Source: CAYOVG01 sp964407285
GTDB lineage: Bacteria > Desulfobacterota > Syntrophobacteria > Syntrophobacterales > Syntrophobacteraceae
Direction: 5' to 3'
NCBI GenBank assembly: GCA_964407285.1
Contig: CAYOVG010000116.1
Location: 1 to 18,264, forward strand
DNA: 18,264 nucleotides
Shown: positions 7,399 through 15,186 of the stretch, one piece after another
Layout: each line of letters starts with the position of its first letter
How positions within the stretch are numbered: the stretch's first letter is position 1
Notes under the pieces: generated by a model
The model's database searches: none
The model's input: the letters and a program-made list of their open reading frames with translations, nothing else
What the model was told of the DNA's origin: nothing
Program-made: the position numbers and the translations under genes

Positions 7399-7440
7399 GA
7401 AGAGCGCGGTCCCTCCATTGGGTCCCGGTCCTCTCTTCTC
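7397..7440 (+). repeat. inverted repeat at the end of the cyt b/c gene
   Basis: GAGAAGAG (7397-7404) and CTCTTCTC (7433-7440) are perfect 8-bp arms around 28 nt. The left arm covers the last two bases of the TGA stop. There is no following T run, so it is more likely an mRNA stability or processing hairpin before the cytochrome c gene than a terminator. Confidence 0.45.
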
Positions 7441-7494
7441 TACGGTCCTGAAACGGATGCCGCCGGAGCGACATATCTTGAATGGAGAATGTTG

Positions 7495-7890
7495 ATGCGG
7501 ATGAAAGTACTGATCTTCTTAATGGGAATCGTCATCCTGGGGGGCATCGGCTATCTCACCTATCGGAGTATTGACGGAAAGATCAACCAACCTGTGTGGA
7601 GCGTCCCCGATGGCGTTGCGCGGCAGGGACGCCAGGCGTCCCTGAAGTATGGATGCTACGCCTGCCATGTGATCGAGGGTATTCGCAGGGCCACAGGCCG
7701 GGTGGGGCCGAAGCTCGAGGACATTGACGAGCAGATATATGTTGGGGGAGTACTGCCCAATTCGCCCGACAATATGATCCGGTGGATACAAGATCCCAAG
7801 AGATTCTCTCCCGAGACGGCCATGCCCGATCTGGACGTCTCGGAGCAGGATGCACGCAATATCGCGGCCTATCTTTATGGACAGTCGTAG
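7495..7890 (+). CDS. membrane-anchored monoheme cytochrome c
   Basis: 131 aa. An N-terminal uncleaved-looking hydrophobic helix (about 3-23) is followed by one heme c site, C54-Y-A-C57-H58, with probable axial Met110 (AMPDL). The pattern GVLPNSPDNMIRWIQDP is also found in the C-terminal heme domain of the nearby ctaC, so the two domains are probably related. I prefer ATG 7495 over ATG 7489: the GGAG at 7484-7487 is 7 nt from 7495 but only 1 nt from 7489. It lies 96 bp after the cyt b/c fusion and is likely co-transcribed. The role inferred from position is an electron shuttle tethered to the outer face of the membrane between the bc complex and the oxidase. Confidence 0.9.
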   Translation: MRMKVLIFLMGIVILGGIGYLTYRSIDGKINQPVWSVPDGVARQGRQASLKYGCYACHVIEGIRRATGRVGPKLEDIDEQIYVGGVLPNSPDNMIRWIQDPKRFSPETAMPDLDVSEQDARNIAAYLYGQS

Positions 7891-7910
7891 GAATTCGAAA
7901 ATTGGAAACC

Positions 7911-7936
7911 GAAAACCGAAAGCCGGTTTTCATTTT
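7911..7936 (+). terminator. terminator-like hairpin after the Rieske/cyt b/cyt c operon
   Basis: GAAAACCG (7911-7918) and CGGTTTTC (7924-7931) are perfect 8-bp arms around AAAGC, followed by ATTTTC. The short T run and A/T base of the stem fit an intrinsic terminator, possibly bidirectional. It sits 20 bp after the cytochrome c stop. The left arm is part of an imperfect repeat (GGAAACC GAAAACC GAAAGCC). Confidence 0.55.
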
Positions 7937-7956
7937 CACTCTTGTCTGTGCTCTGT

Positions 7957-7976
7957 CGCCGGGGAAAGCGCCGGCG
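7957..7976. repeat. GC-rich hairpin upstream of ctaB
   Basis: CGCCGG (7957-7962) and CCGGCG (7971-7976) with an 8-nt loop, in the 242-bp gap between the cytochrome c gene and ctaB. I found no convincing -35/-10 pair in that gap, so the ctaB promoter is not located. Confidence 0.35.
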
Positions 7977-8132
7977 CGCCGGTTGTCGGGACAAAGAAAG
8001 CTTTTCCGGCCCCAAAAGCAGGTATCCATGAGCAAGCCCGACTTCATCTCCTCTATCGGGGCGGTCGATCCACGGCTCCCGAAACATCTTTCGATTTCCT
8101 CCGGTCCGCTTTGCAGTATGTGGAGGAAAGTG

Positions 8133-8978
8133 ATGTGGTATGTCCTCCTGACCAAACCGAGAATCGTATTGCTCGTCGCGATGACCGGGCTGACCGCCCT
8201 GGTGATCGAGGGGACTTTGCTTGCCGCTCCGCTTCGATTAGTTGGAGTGCTCCTCGGGATCTCTCTGGCCGCCGGGGCAGCGAACGCCTTCAACCAGTTC
8301 TGGGACCGCGATATCGATGCGATCATGGCGCGTACGAGGAGCAAGCGGCCGATCCCGGCCGGTAAGGTAAGACCCTTCGGTGCGCTCTGTTTCGGCTTCA
8401 TCTCCGGGGCTCCGGGGATATGGTTGCTTCAGGCGGCCGGCAACACGCTCGCGGCAATGCTGGGGATCGGCGCTATCGCTTTCTATGTCGTGGTTTACAC
8501 GATGTGGCTCAAGCGGAGGACTTCTCTGAACATCGTGATCGGCGGCGGCGCGGGAGCGGCGGGACCGCTCATCGGCTGGGCGGCCGGGGCGGACGGGTTG
8601 AGCATGGTTCCACTGCTCATGTTTCTCGTGATCTTCCTGTGGACTCCACCCCATTTCTGGGCGCTGGCGCTCTACGCAAAGGAGGATTACGCACAGGCCG
8701 GGGTCCCGATGCTCCCCGTGGTGGCGGGAGAAGAGCGAACTTACGCGCGGATTGCCGCTTACGTTGCCGTTCTTCTCCCGGTCACCGCATGTCTTGGCGT
8801 TTGTGCGGACCTGGGCCGGATCTTCATCATAGGGACCACTCTGCTCGGAGTGGGTCTGATTCGCAAGGTGGTCGAACTTTGGCGTCGGAAGGACCGCCGT
8901 TGCGCACGGGAACTATTCAATCACTCGATCGTCTACCTTGCCGCCGTTTTTGCCCTGATGCTCGCCTCGAAGTGGTGA
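8133..8978 (+). CDS. ctaB: protoheme IX farnesyltransferase (heme O synthase)
   Basis: Integral membrane UbiA-family prenyltransferase converting heme B to heme O, the first step to heme A for the oxidase encoded next. The prenyl-diphosphate/Mg motif N54-Q-F-W-D58-R-D-I-D62 and the following RTRSKRPIPAG loop are diagnostic; a second conserved region near YTMWLKRRTSLNIVIGGGAG also fits. I chose ATG 8133 because GGAGG (8122-8126) is 6 nt upstream and the 281-residue product begins MWYVLLTKPR, as in the family. An in-frame ATG at 8028 would add 35 residues without family support and has only a weak GCAGG site. First gene of the oxidase cluster. Heme A synthase (ctaA) is not in the window. Confidence 0.93.
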   Translation: MWYVLLTKPRIVLLVAMTGLTALVIEGTLLAAPLRLVGVLLGISLAAGAANAFNQFWDRDIDAIMARTRSKRPIPAGKVRPFGALCFGFISGAPGIWLLQAAGNTLAAMLGIGAIAFYVVVYTMWLKRRTSLNIVIGGGAGAAGPLIGWAAGADGLSMVPLLMFLVIFLWTPPHFWALALYAKEDYAQAGVPMLPVVAGEERTYARIAAYVAVLLPVTACLGVCADLGRIFIIGTTLLGVGLIRKVVELWRRKDRRCARELFNHSIVYLAAVFALMLASKW

Positions 8979-9061
8979 TCGGATCAGGTCCGGAGGACGT
9001 TCGCGTCGATCGGGAAGCGCGATTGGGTTCGATATTCGACATGACGTGAAAGGCGGATCAT

Positions 9062-10066
9062 ATGAATGGAACAGGTGGCGCGCGCGCGCCGCGGCCTTCC
9101 GCGATACATCGTTTTCTGCCGGGTGCATCGGCTCTTCTCTCGAGTGGTTGCACGGTTGAACTGCCGCATTCCATTCTCGACCCGGCAGGTCCGCATGCCG
9201 GGCTGATCGCGGATAAGTGGTGGCAGATGTTCGTCGTCTATGGAATCGTGTATATCGTTACTCTGGCGCTCCTGGCGCTGGCGTTGATTGCCCGCCGTCG
9301 TGAGGAGCCGGTGCTGGGCGCGCGCTTCGTCTTTGCGGCAGGCATCGTAATCCCGACACTGATCCTTGTCGCAATGCTGATCTCCACGATCCGGACAACG
9401 ACGGAAATGCACGGGATTGGGGGAGAGGATTTTCGGGTAGGGGTAATCGGCCATTCATGGTGGTTCGAGGTGCGCTACCCCGACCATGGCATTGTTGACG
9501 CCAACGAAATACACGTCCCGGCGGGCAGCATGGTGCTTTACGAACTGACCTCCGCAGGCGTGATCCACAGCTTCTGGGCGCCGCGACTGGGAGGGAAGCG
9601 CGACCAGCTTCCGGACCATCCCACCGAATTGCGGCTCCAAGCGGATCGTCCCGGAGTGTACCACGGGACATGCACCGAGTACTGCGCGGGACCGCATGCT
9701 CTCATGGCCTTTCGCGTGGTGGCGCACGATCCTGAAGACTTCGAACGGTGGCTGGCCAGGAATAAACAGCCGGCGCCCGTTCCGTCCGACCCCCGGCTCC
9801 TGCGCGGCAGAGACGTTTTCCTGAACGCCGGCTGCGCGGCGTGCCATTCGATAAGGGGACTGTCTCAGGCAAACATCGGACCCGACCTTACTCTCGTAGG
9901 TTCGCGGATAACGCTCGGCGCGGGCCTGCTTCCCAACACCGCGGGGAACATGTCCGGCTGGATAGCCAATCCGCAGTCGCTCAAGCCCCGCAACCTGATG
10001 CCGCGATCCTACCTGCCGCCGGAGGACCTGCACGCCGTTGTGGATTATCTACGGAGTCTGGAATGA
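9062..10066 (+). CDS. ctaC: cytochrome c oxidase subunit II with C-terminal heme c domain (caa3-type)
   Basis: 334 aa. Takes electrons from cytochrome c to the CuA centre and on to subunit I. The N-terminus ends in a weak lipobox (LSSGC, Cys30), so it may be a lipoprotein. Two membrane helices follow (about 54-77, 88-110). The CuA ligands are complete: H169, C204, E206, C208, H212 and M215 (CTEYCAGPHALM). The aromatic patch is SWWFEVRY. A fused cytochrome c domain has C258-A-A-C261-H262 with probable axial Met313 (NLMP). This makes the enzyme caa3-type, able to accept electrons through its own heme c. AAGG lies 8 nt before the ATG. Its TGA overlaps the ATG of ctaD (ATGA), giving translational coupling. 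Confidence 0.95.
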   Translation: MNGTGGARAPRPSAIHRFLPGASALLSSGCTVELPHSILDPAGPHAGLIADKWWQMFVVYGIVYIVTLALLALALIARRREEPVLGARFVFAAGIVIPTLILVAMLISTIRTTTEMHGIGGEDFRVGVIGHSWWFEVRYPDHGIVDANEIHVPAGSMVLYELTSAGVIHSFWAPRLGGKRDQLPDHPTELRLQADRPGVYHGTCTEYCAGPHALMAFRVVAHDPEDFERWLARNKQPAPVPSDPRLLRGRDVFLNAGCAACHSIRGLSQANIGPDLTLVGSRITLGAGLLPNTAGNMSGWIANPQSLKPRNLMPRSYLPPEDLHAVVDYLRSLE

Positions 10067-12609
10067 ATCAAAGCAACGAAGCCGAACAGCGGTTCACGCA
10101 AACATGGAAGTCCCCCTCCGGATTTTCCGGATGGATAGCCACGGTCAACAACCGCCCCATGGGAAGACGCCATATGCTTACGGCTCTGTCGTTCTTCTCC
10201 CTGGCGGTCGTCTTCGCTCTCCTGATGCGCGCGCAGCTCGCCGTTCCCAACAACACCCTGTTTGGACCGGATGAATACAATGCAATCTTCACCATGCACG
10301 GCTCGACAATGCTCTACCTGTTCGCCGTGCCGTTTGTCGAGGGGCTGGGGCTCTATTTCCTGCCTCTGATGATCGGGTCGCGGGATGTGGCGTTTCCCCG
10401 GCTCACGAACTTCTGCTACTGGATGTATCTCTTCGGCGGCTTGACGATGTATGCGAGCTTTGCCTTCGGGGAGGTTCCCGACGCGGGTTGGACTGCGTAC
10501 ACTCCACTGTCCGGCCCGATGTATTCGGGTATAGGACTCGATTTCTGGCTGCTGGGGCTCAGCATGGTGGAGGTTGCCGGAATCGGGGCCGCCGTCGAGA
10601 TCGTCGTCACGATCCTGAAGCTCCGCGCTCCCGGCATGGCCATTCAATACATGCCGCTGTTCGTCTGGTCGTACCTGGTCGTTGGAGTGATGATCCTTTT
10701 CGCTTTCACCCCGTTGCTCCTGGCCACGCTGCTGCTGGAGATGGAGCGTTCGTTCGGCATGCATTTTTTCAATCCCGCAATGGGGGGCAGTTCGTTGCTC
10801 TGGCAGCACCTCTTCTGGTTTTTTGGACACCCTGAAGTCTATATCATCTTTTTGCCTGCAACAGGCGTCATCTCCGCCATAATCCCGGTGGTCGCCCGCA
10901 AGCGTATCGTCGCGCACCCCCTGATTATCGCCGTCCTGATGGTCACGGGTTTCGTCAGTTTCGGGCTCTGGACGCACCATATGTTCACGACCGGGCTGCC
11001 CGAACTGCCAATGCTCTTCTTCACCGCGGCAAGCTTCATGATCGCCCTGGCTTCAGGCACGCTGGTCTTCGCCTGGGTTGCAACGCTATGGGGGAGCCGC
11101 CCCCGATACAGCGTTCCGCTGCTCTATATCCTCGGCTTTTTCTTCATCTTCGTAAACGGCGGCCTGACCGGCGTCATGGTTGCGGACATGCCCTTCGACT
11201 GGCAGGTGCACGAGACCAATTTCGTTGTCGCCCACTTTCACCATGTGCTGATCGGCGGCGCCGTGCTTCCCTTTCTCGCCGGACTTCACCACTGGCTGCC
11301 CAAGATCACCGGCAGGCTGTTCAGCGAACTGTGGGGCAGGGTCGGATTCGGCCTCATATTCGTCGGATTCAACCTCACTTTCCTGTCGATGTACGTTATC
11401 GGGCTGTTTGGAATGCGGCGGCGGGTTTTCACCTATCCCGAGGAGATGGGGGTCGGCGCGCTCAACATGATTTCGACTGTCGGCGCCTACATACTTGCCG
11501 CCGGGTTCGCAACCGCTCTGCTGAATCTCTTGTGGCACGCCCGGCGAGGACGGGCGGCAGGCGGCAACCCGTGGGGAGGCGGCACTCTGGAATGGTCCAT
11601 TCCGTCTCCACCCCCCCCTTACAGCTTCTACAGCCCTCCGGTGGTGCGCGATCTCTATCCCGAATGGCGACGTATGTCGTCATCGTCGCCGGCGACGCCG
11701 GCGGAGGATCTACCGAAGGATGAACGCACGAACAGACTGAACGCCGTGGCGGAAATCCTGGCAGGCCGGCCGGAAAGCTGGCGCGCAACCCTTCTCACCG
11801 ATGTCACCAACGCCAACCCGCAGGCGCTCCAGCATCTTCCGGGGCCGACTCTTTTTCCCTTTTTCACTGCCGTGATTGTCCTTCTTGCCGCGGTCTCGAT
11901 CCTGGCGAAGAGCTATATCACCGCGGGCGTCTTTGCATTTATCGCCGTGGGGATGATCGGCCGGTGGCTCTGCAGCGAACCGGTTCTCCCGGAGGAGGAG
12001 GCCCGTCTGCTGGCTGCCCGGCTCGACCTGCCGTTGCTGAGCAGCGGAAGACAGGCGACAGGATGGTGGGGTATGGTGGGAATGCTGGCGATCCTCGCCA
12101 CGGTCCTTGGAGTGCTCATTTACTCCTACTTCTATTTGCGTTTGTACTCGGAGCAGTGGTCACAGGCCGGCCTCCCTCCACCCCAGTTGGCCGGTCCGCT
12201 GATTGCGTACGGCTTGTTGACGGCTGGAGGCGTTGTGCAGGCATTCAGTTCGTGGGCGTGGCGTCGATCTCGGCGCAAGTCTCTCCTCTTCGGCATGTCA
12301 GGGACGGTGGTCCTGGGATTGGGCTTCATTTTCGCCGAATCGGCGGTCCTGCTGAGCACCCCGTTCCTGCCCACCGCCAACGCATACGCTTCGATATACT
12401 TCACGATCAACGGTTTTTCGTTGTTGATGGCCTCGGTCGGCATCGCACTGTCGGCGGGAACTCTCGTCAGGGCGTATCGAAAGGGGGAGCCGTTCGATAC
12501 GCCGCGACTCAGGCTCTGGCTTCAGAATAGCGAGTTGTTCTGGTATTTTACCGTAGCTGCGGGGCTGCTGGGGTCCTTGACCGCTTACCTGACGCCCCAC
12601 GTATTGTAG
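10063..12609 (+). CDS. ctaD: cytochrome c oxidase subunit I + III fusion
   Basis: 848 aa; the catalytic heme-copper subunit joined to subunit III. Start ATG 10063 overlaps the ctaC stop. In the COX1 part (about 30-525), H79 and H393 bind low-spin heme a, H391 binds the a3-type heme, and H256, H305 and H306 bind CuB with the cross-linked Y260. D-channel features are kept: D108 and N116 in GSRDVAFPRLTN, and E258 in GHPEVY. The K-channel lysine is missing: the segment equal to IPTGVKVFSW of bovine COX1 reads LASGTLVFAW, with Leu334 at the Lys319 position. COX1 ends at the usual TLEWSIPSPPPPY; a hydrophilic linker (about 530-595) leads to a subunit III-like part (about 598-845, roughly seven helices, GWWGMVGMLAILAT). 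I+III fusions are known in several bacteria. Confidence 0.95.
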   Translation: MNQSNEAEQRFTQTWKSPSGFSGWIATVNNRPMGRRHMLTALSFFSLAVVFALLMRAQLAVPNNTLFGPDEYNAIFTMHGSTMLYLFAVPFVEGLGLYFLPLMIGSRDVAFPRLTNFCYWMYLFGGLTMYASFAFGEVPDAGWTAYTPLSGPMYSGIGLDFWLLGLSMVEVAGIGAAVEIVVTILKLRAPGMAIQYMPLFVWSYLVVGVMILFAFTPLLLATLLLEMERSFGMHFFNPAMGGSSLLWQHLFWFFGHPEVYIIFLPATGVISAIIPVVARKRIVAHPLIIAVLMVTGFVSFGLWTHHMFTTGLPELPMLFFTAASFMIALASGTLVFAWVATLWGSRPRYSVPLLYILGFFFIFVNGGLTGVMVADMPFDWQVHETNFVVAHFHHVLIGGAVLPFLAGLHHWLPKITGRLFSELWGRVGFGLIFVGFNLTFLSMYVIGLFGMRRRVFTYPEEMGVGALNMISTVGAYILAAGFATALLNLLWHARRGRAAGGNPWGGGTLEWSIPSPPPPYSFYSPPVVRDLYPEWRRMSSSSPATPAEDLPKDERTNRLNAVAEILAGRPESWRATLLTDVTNANPQALQHLPGPTLFPFFTAVIVLLAAVSILAKSYITAGVFAFIAVGMIGRWLCSEPVLPEEEARLLAARLDLPLLSSGRQATGWWGMVGMLAILATVLGVLIYSYFYLRLYSEQWSQAGLPPPQLAGPLIAYGLLTAGGVVQAFSSWAWRRSRRKSLLFGMSGTVVLGLGFIFAESAVLLSTPFLPTANAYASIYFTINGFSLLMASVGIALSAGTLVRAYRKGEPFDTPRLRLWLQNSELFWYFTVAAGLLGSLTAYLTPHVL

Positions 12610-12621
12610 GAGAAAGATGCT

Positions 12622-13017
12622 ATGATGGAAGCGGAAAACACTCTGACGCGTCCGCGGACGTGGAGGCGATGGTTTGCATTCCTCGGCGGTGGAGTCGCCT
12701 GGACGTTCCATTTGATATCCATCTATGCTATCGGTGAATTCGGATGCGTGGGCGGTTGGGGCCGTATAACGTATTGGGGTGTCAGCGCCGTCGCCTGGAT
12801 GATCATCACAGTGACGGTGTTGTCCCTGGCGCCTGCAGTCGCCGCGATGCTCGTCGCGTATCGGGACACGCGCCGCGATTCCCGAAAGAAGGCGGCCTCG
12901 AGCGACGATGAAGGCGGCGAATACCTCTCCAGCTTCGGCTTGATTCTAAGCGCGCTGTTTACGTTGATCATCTTTGTAGAAAGCCTGCCGGTTTTCGGTT
13001 ACCTGCATGGATGTTGA
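12622..13017 (+). CDS. small membrane protein closing the oxidase operon
   Basis: 131 aa, three predicted membrane helices (about 16-40, 47-78, 103-127) with a charged hydrophilic segment between the second and third (YRDTRRDSRKKAASSDDEGG). The first helix carries GGGVAWTFHLISIYAIGEFGC; from memory, similar small proteins with a WxxHL...E..C helix lie near oxidase genes in other bacteria, but I know no assigned function. It starts 12 nt after the ctaD stop; the GGAG at 12609-12612 overlaps that stop and lies 9 nt upstream of ATG 12622 (a second ATG follows at once). Position suggests a subunit IV-like or assembly role. The His and Cys could bind a metal or heme; this is speculative. Confidence 0.75.
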   Translation: MMEAENTLTRPRTWRRWFAFLGGGVAWTFHLISIYAIGEFGCVGGWGRITYWGVSAVAWMIITVTVLSLAPAVAAMLVAYRDTRRDSRKKAASSDDEGGEYLSSFGLILSALFTLIIFVESLPVFGYLHGC

Positions 13018-13051
13018 CGGAACCGAACCGTGGCGGATTCCATCCTGTGCT

Positions 13052-13070
13052 CCCCGCATGGTATGCCGGG
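13052..13070. terminator. possible bidirectional hairpin between convergent operons
   Basis: CCCCGCAT (13052-13059) and ATGCCGGG (13063-13070) pair with one mismatch around GGT. A smaller stem CCGGT/ACCGG follows at 13100-13112. They lie in the 108-bp gap between the convergent oxidase operon and lctP. There is no T tract in either direction, so intrinsic termination is weakly supported. Confidence 0.35.
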
Positions 13071-13125
13071 AAAGGGGGAGGGGGCAGAGTCCTTGCCGGC
13101 CGGTTTGACCGGATGAGCGCCGGTA

Positions 13126-14817
13126 TCAGAAGGCGCCGGGAAAAAGGACATAGGCGAACAGGAGGCCCGCGGTTCCCAGTATGGTTCCGTAAAGAACCAG
13201 GGGCAGGAAGTTTCTTCGGATAATCAGTCCTTCGACCCCCACCAGTCCGACGGTGGCCGAAGCCGCCACCACGTTGTGAACAGCCACCATATTGCCCATG
13301 GCCCCTCCGACCGCCTGCAATGCGACGATAATCTGCCGCGATGCTTCGATCTGATCGGCTATGCCGTACTGGAAATCCGCGAAGAGGAGGTTGGAAACCG
13401 TATTGCTGCCGGTAATGAAGGAGCCGAGCGCACCGATGAAGGGAGCGAAGAAAGGCCAGGAACGGCCTGCGAACTCGGCAACCGCGCCGGCCATGGTAAG
13501 AGGCATGGAAGCATAGCCCGCGGAGTTGTGGGCGGATTGCTGCAAGATCTCCACGAGAGCAACGGCGAAGAGCAGAGCGACGGCGGGGTGCTTCAAGCGT
13601 ACGATCGAATCTCGCCACGCCGCCTTTACCGCGTCGGCCTTCATCCTGTGGATGAAGATAGTGAGAACGGCGACGAGCATGAAAGGAATGACGCCGGGAA
13701 CGTAAAACGGCTTTATGGTGTAATTGACGTGCTCGTAGCCCAGGATGCGCTCGAAGGAGAACGTGACGTACATCACCCATGCCCTGAACGGAAGGAGCGT
13801 GATTCTGGTCAGAACAAGGATGAGACCGATGAGGATGTAAGGCGTCCATGCCCGAAGCTGTTCCATGCGTGGTTGGAGAGTGCGGGTACCGGCTTCGATA
13901 TCCCCCATCCATTCTTTCTCCCACATGGAATGCTCTTCAAAATCCCACACCTGCTCCGGCAGAAACCACCCCATCCTTGCGGCGGGGACGATGATCGCCA
14001 GTCCCGCAAGGCCCCCTACCAGGGCCGGAAACTCTTCGCCCAGAAGGAATGCCGCCAGAAGAAAGGGAACGATAAAGGAGAAGGATGTGAAGAGGGCGAA
14101 CTTCCAGGCTCCGAGACCCTCGCGCCAGGACCTGTTCCTGCCGAAAAAACGCGTGAGAAAGCAAACGGTAAAGAGAGGAACGACAAGTCCCGCCAGGGAC
14201 TGGAAAACGGCGGACCATTGCGCCTCCGCCTCGAGGAATTGATCGAAAGAGTGAAAGCCGACGGCGGGCGCCGAAGCCAACGCTTCTTCCACCTTGGGTT
14301 TCAGGCTCATGAGTCCGAACCATATGGGAGTTCCGACCGCCCCGAAAGTCACGGGAACGGTATTGCATACCAGGCATACAAGCACCGCCGCCAGCGCGGG
14401 AAAACCCAGGGCAAGGAGCAAAGGAGCGGCAATAGCCGCGGGAGTTCCGAATCCGGCGGCCCCTTCCAGGAATGCGCCGAACATGAAAGCTATGATGAGG
14501 ACCTGGATGCGCCGGTCCGGCGAGATCCCGTAGAATCCCGCATTGATGGTTTCCATGCCCCCGCTGTCCCTCAAGGTGTAGAGCACGAGAATAGCTCCGA
14601 ACACGATCAGCAGGACGGTGAGCGCGCTCGCAAACCCGGACAGGGTTGCCGCCAGGATCAGACCGGCGGGCATCTTCCATACGAGAATACCGATCATGCC
14701 GGTGACGAGCCATGAAACGGGCATTGCCCGGTTTGCCGGTTGGCGGAGGAGCACCATCAGGAGCAATACGACTGCAATGGGGATGAAAGCGGTCAGGGCA
14801 AGGGACCAGAGTGGCAT
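13126..14817 (-). CDS. lctP: L-lactate permease (LctP family)
   Basis: 563-aa polytopic inner-membrane transporter, probably a lactate (or glycolate):proton symporter. The motif LEGAAGFGTP (117-126) and the C-terminal GSNTVSNLLFADFQYG are hallmarks of LctP; about a dozen hydrophobic segments span the protein and the length fits the family (about 550-560 aa). I start it at ATG 14817, which has GGAG 8 nt upstream. An in-frame TTG at 14889 would add 24 residues but falls exactly on the promoter's -35 hexamer and adds a non-family N-terminus. It is transcribed convergently to the oxidase operon and lies downstream of gap on the same strand, separated by the palindromic element. No lactate dehydrogenase gene is in the window. 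Confidence 0.94.
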   Translation of the reverse strand: MPLWSLALTAFIPIAVVLLLMVLLRQPANRAMPVSWLVTGMIGILVWKMPAGLILAATLSGFASALTVLLIVFGAILVLYTLRDSGGMETINAGFYGISPDRRIQVLIIAFMFGAFLEGAAGFGTPAAIAAPLLLALGFPALAAVLVCLVCNTVPVTFGAVGTPIWFGLMSLKPKVEEALASAPAVGFHSFDQFLEAEAQWSAVFQSLAGLVVPLFTVCFLTRFFGRNRSWREGLGAWKFALFTSFSFIVPFLLAAFLLGEEFPALVGGLAGLAIIVPAARMGWFLPEQVWDFEEHSMWEKEWMGDIEAGTRTLQPRMEQLRAWTPYILIGLILVLTRITLLPFRAWVMYVTFSFERILGYEHVNYTIKPFYVPGVIPFMLVAVLTIFIHRMKADAVKAAWRDSIVRLKHPAVALLFAVALVEILQQSAHNSAGYASMPLTMAGAVAEFAGRSWPFFAPFIGALGSFITGSNTVSNLLFADFQYGIADQIEASRQIIVALQAVGGAMGNMVAVHNVVAASATVGLVGVEGLIIRRNFLPLVLYGTILGTAGLLFAYVLFPGAF

Positions 14818-14861
14818 GAAACGTTCTCCATGATGAGCGATAAACAAACTCCCATGAAGAT

Positions 14862-14889
14862 ATGGTAATATTTCCTCAACGCCAGTCAA
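14862..14889 (-). promoter_or_regulatory. sigma70-like promoter of lctP
   Basis: On the reverse strand TTGACT (14889-14884), 16-nt spacer, TACCAT (14867-14862). The hexamers match consensus at 5 and 4 of 6 positions. A start near 14855 gives a leader of about 38 nt to ATG 14817, which argues for that start codon. Confidence 0.5.
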
Positions 14890-14919
14890 GCCGCCATGGG
14901 GGAGAGTGGTTGACTACGG

Positions 14920-14930
14920 CCCCCCCCCCC
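14920..14930. repeat. 11-base C homopolymer upstream of the lctP promoter
   Basis: Eleven consecutive C (G on the lctP sense strand) about 30 bp upstream of the lctP -35 box. Tracts of this length can slip during replication and are also prone to sequencing error. Confidence 0.8.
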
Positions 14931-14994
14931 GCGAACGGTAACGCCTCACCGTGGATTATCGCCCGCATGACGCGCGCGAGGGGCGCTTGCGGCC

Positions 14995-15168
14995 CGGCGT
15001 AAGTTCGTCGGCCCGCGCACCCCGCAGTCCGGACAGGATCGACGGGATGACCAGGATTGGGAATCGACCGGATACAAAGCCGGCCCGTCAATCCCGGGAA
15101 TCCCGTCAATCCCGTCAATCCCGTCAATCCCGTCAATCCCGTCCAGGCGGGAGCACGAACTTACGCCG
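14995..15168. repeat. 174-bp palindromic element with 14-bp terminal inverted repeats
   Basis: CGGCGTAAGTTCGT (14995-15008) is the exact reverse complement of 15155-15168. After a symmetric 3 x 3 internal loop, CCCGC (15012-15016) pairs with GCGGG (15147-15151). The inner left arm (15031-15060, GGACAGGATCGACGGGATGA and on) is a near match to the reverse complement of the 9-bp repeat array in the right arm. The whole unit can fold into one long imperfect hairpin. It sits between the gap stop (15187) and the lctP promoter. I see no target-site duplication and no ORF with a ribosome binding site inside. Apart from this element and the C tract, nothing is evident in 14890-15186. Confidence 0.8.
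15088..15141. repeat. 9-bp tandem repeat, six units of TCAATCCCG
   Basis: Units start at 15088, 15097, 15106, 15115, 15124 and 15133; five are exactly TCAATCCCG and the second is GGAATCCCG. The reverse complement, CGGGATTGA, resembles the scattered copies at 15031-15062 on the other strand. It is not a CRISPR: there are no spacers and the unit is too short. Confidence 0.9.
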
Positions 15169-15186
15169 TTGTGTGTTATCGATCTG

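Noticed and set aside
7782..8132. Longer ctaB start overlapping the cytochrome c gene
   Set aside because: Added residues are unlike the family, while GGAGG is ideally placed for ATG 8133; ATG 8028 is kept only as an alternative.
9841..10062. Upstream extension of the subunit I/III fusion
   Set aside because: It overlaps the heme c domain of ctaC in a different frame; the ATG at 10063 with the ATGA overlap is the natural start.
13276..14715. A 479-codon open frame antisense to lctP on the plus strand
   Set aside because: It fully overlaps an unambiguous LctP gene, has charged low-complexity composition typical of the mirror of a membrane protein in GC-rich DNA, and no recognisable motif.
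15088..15141. CRISPR array
   Set aside because: The repeats are 9 bp and directly tandem with no spacers, and no cas genes are present.
14995..15168. Insertion sequence or MITE proper
   Set aside because: The terminal inverted repeats are clear, but I see no target-site duplication and no transposase, so only a palindromic element is claimed.
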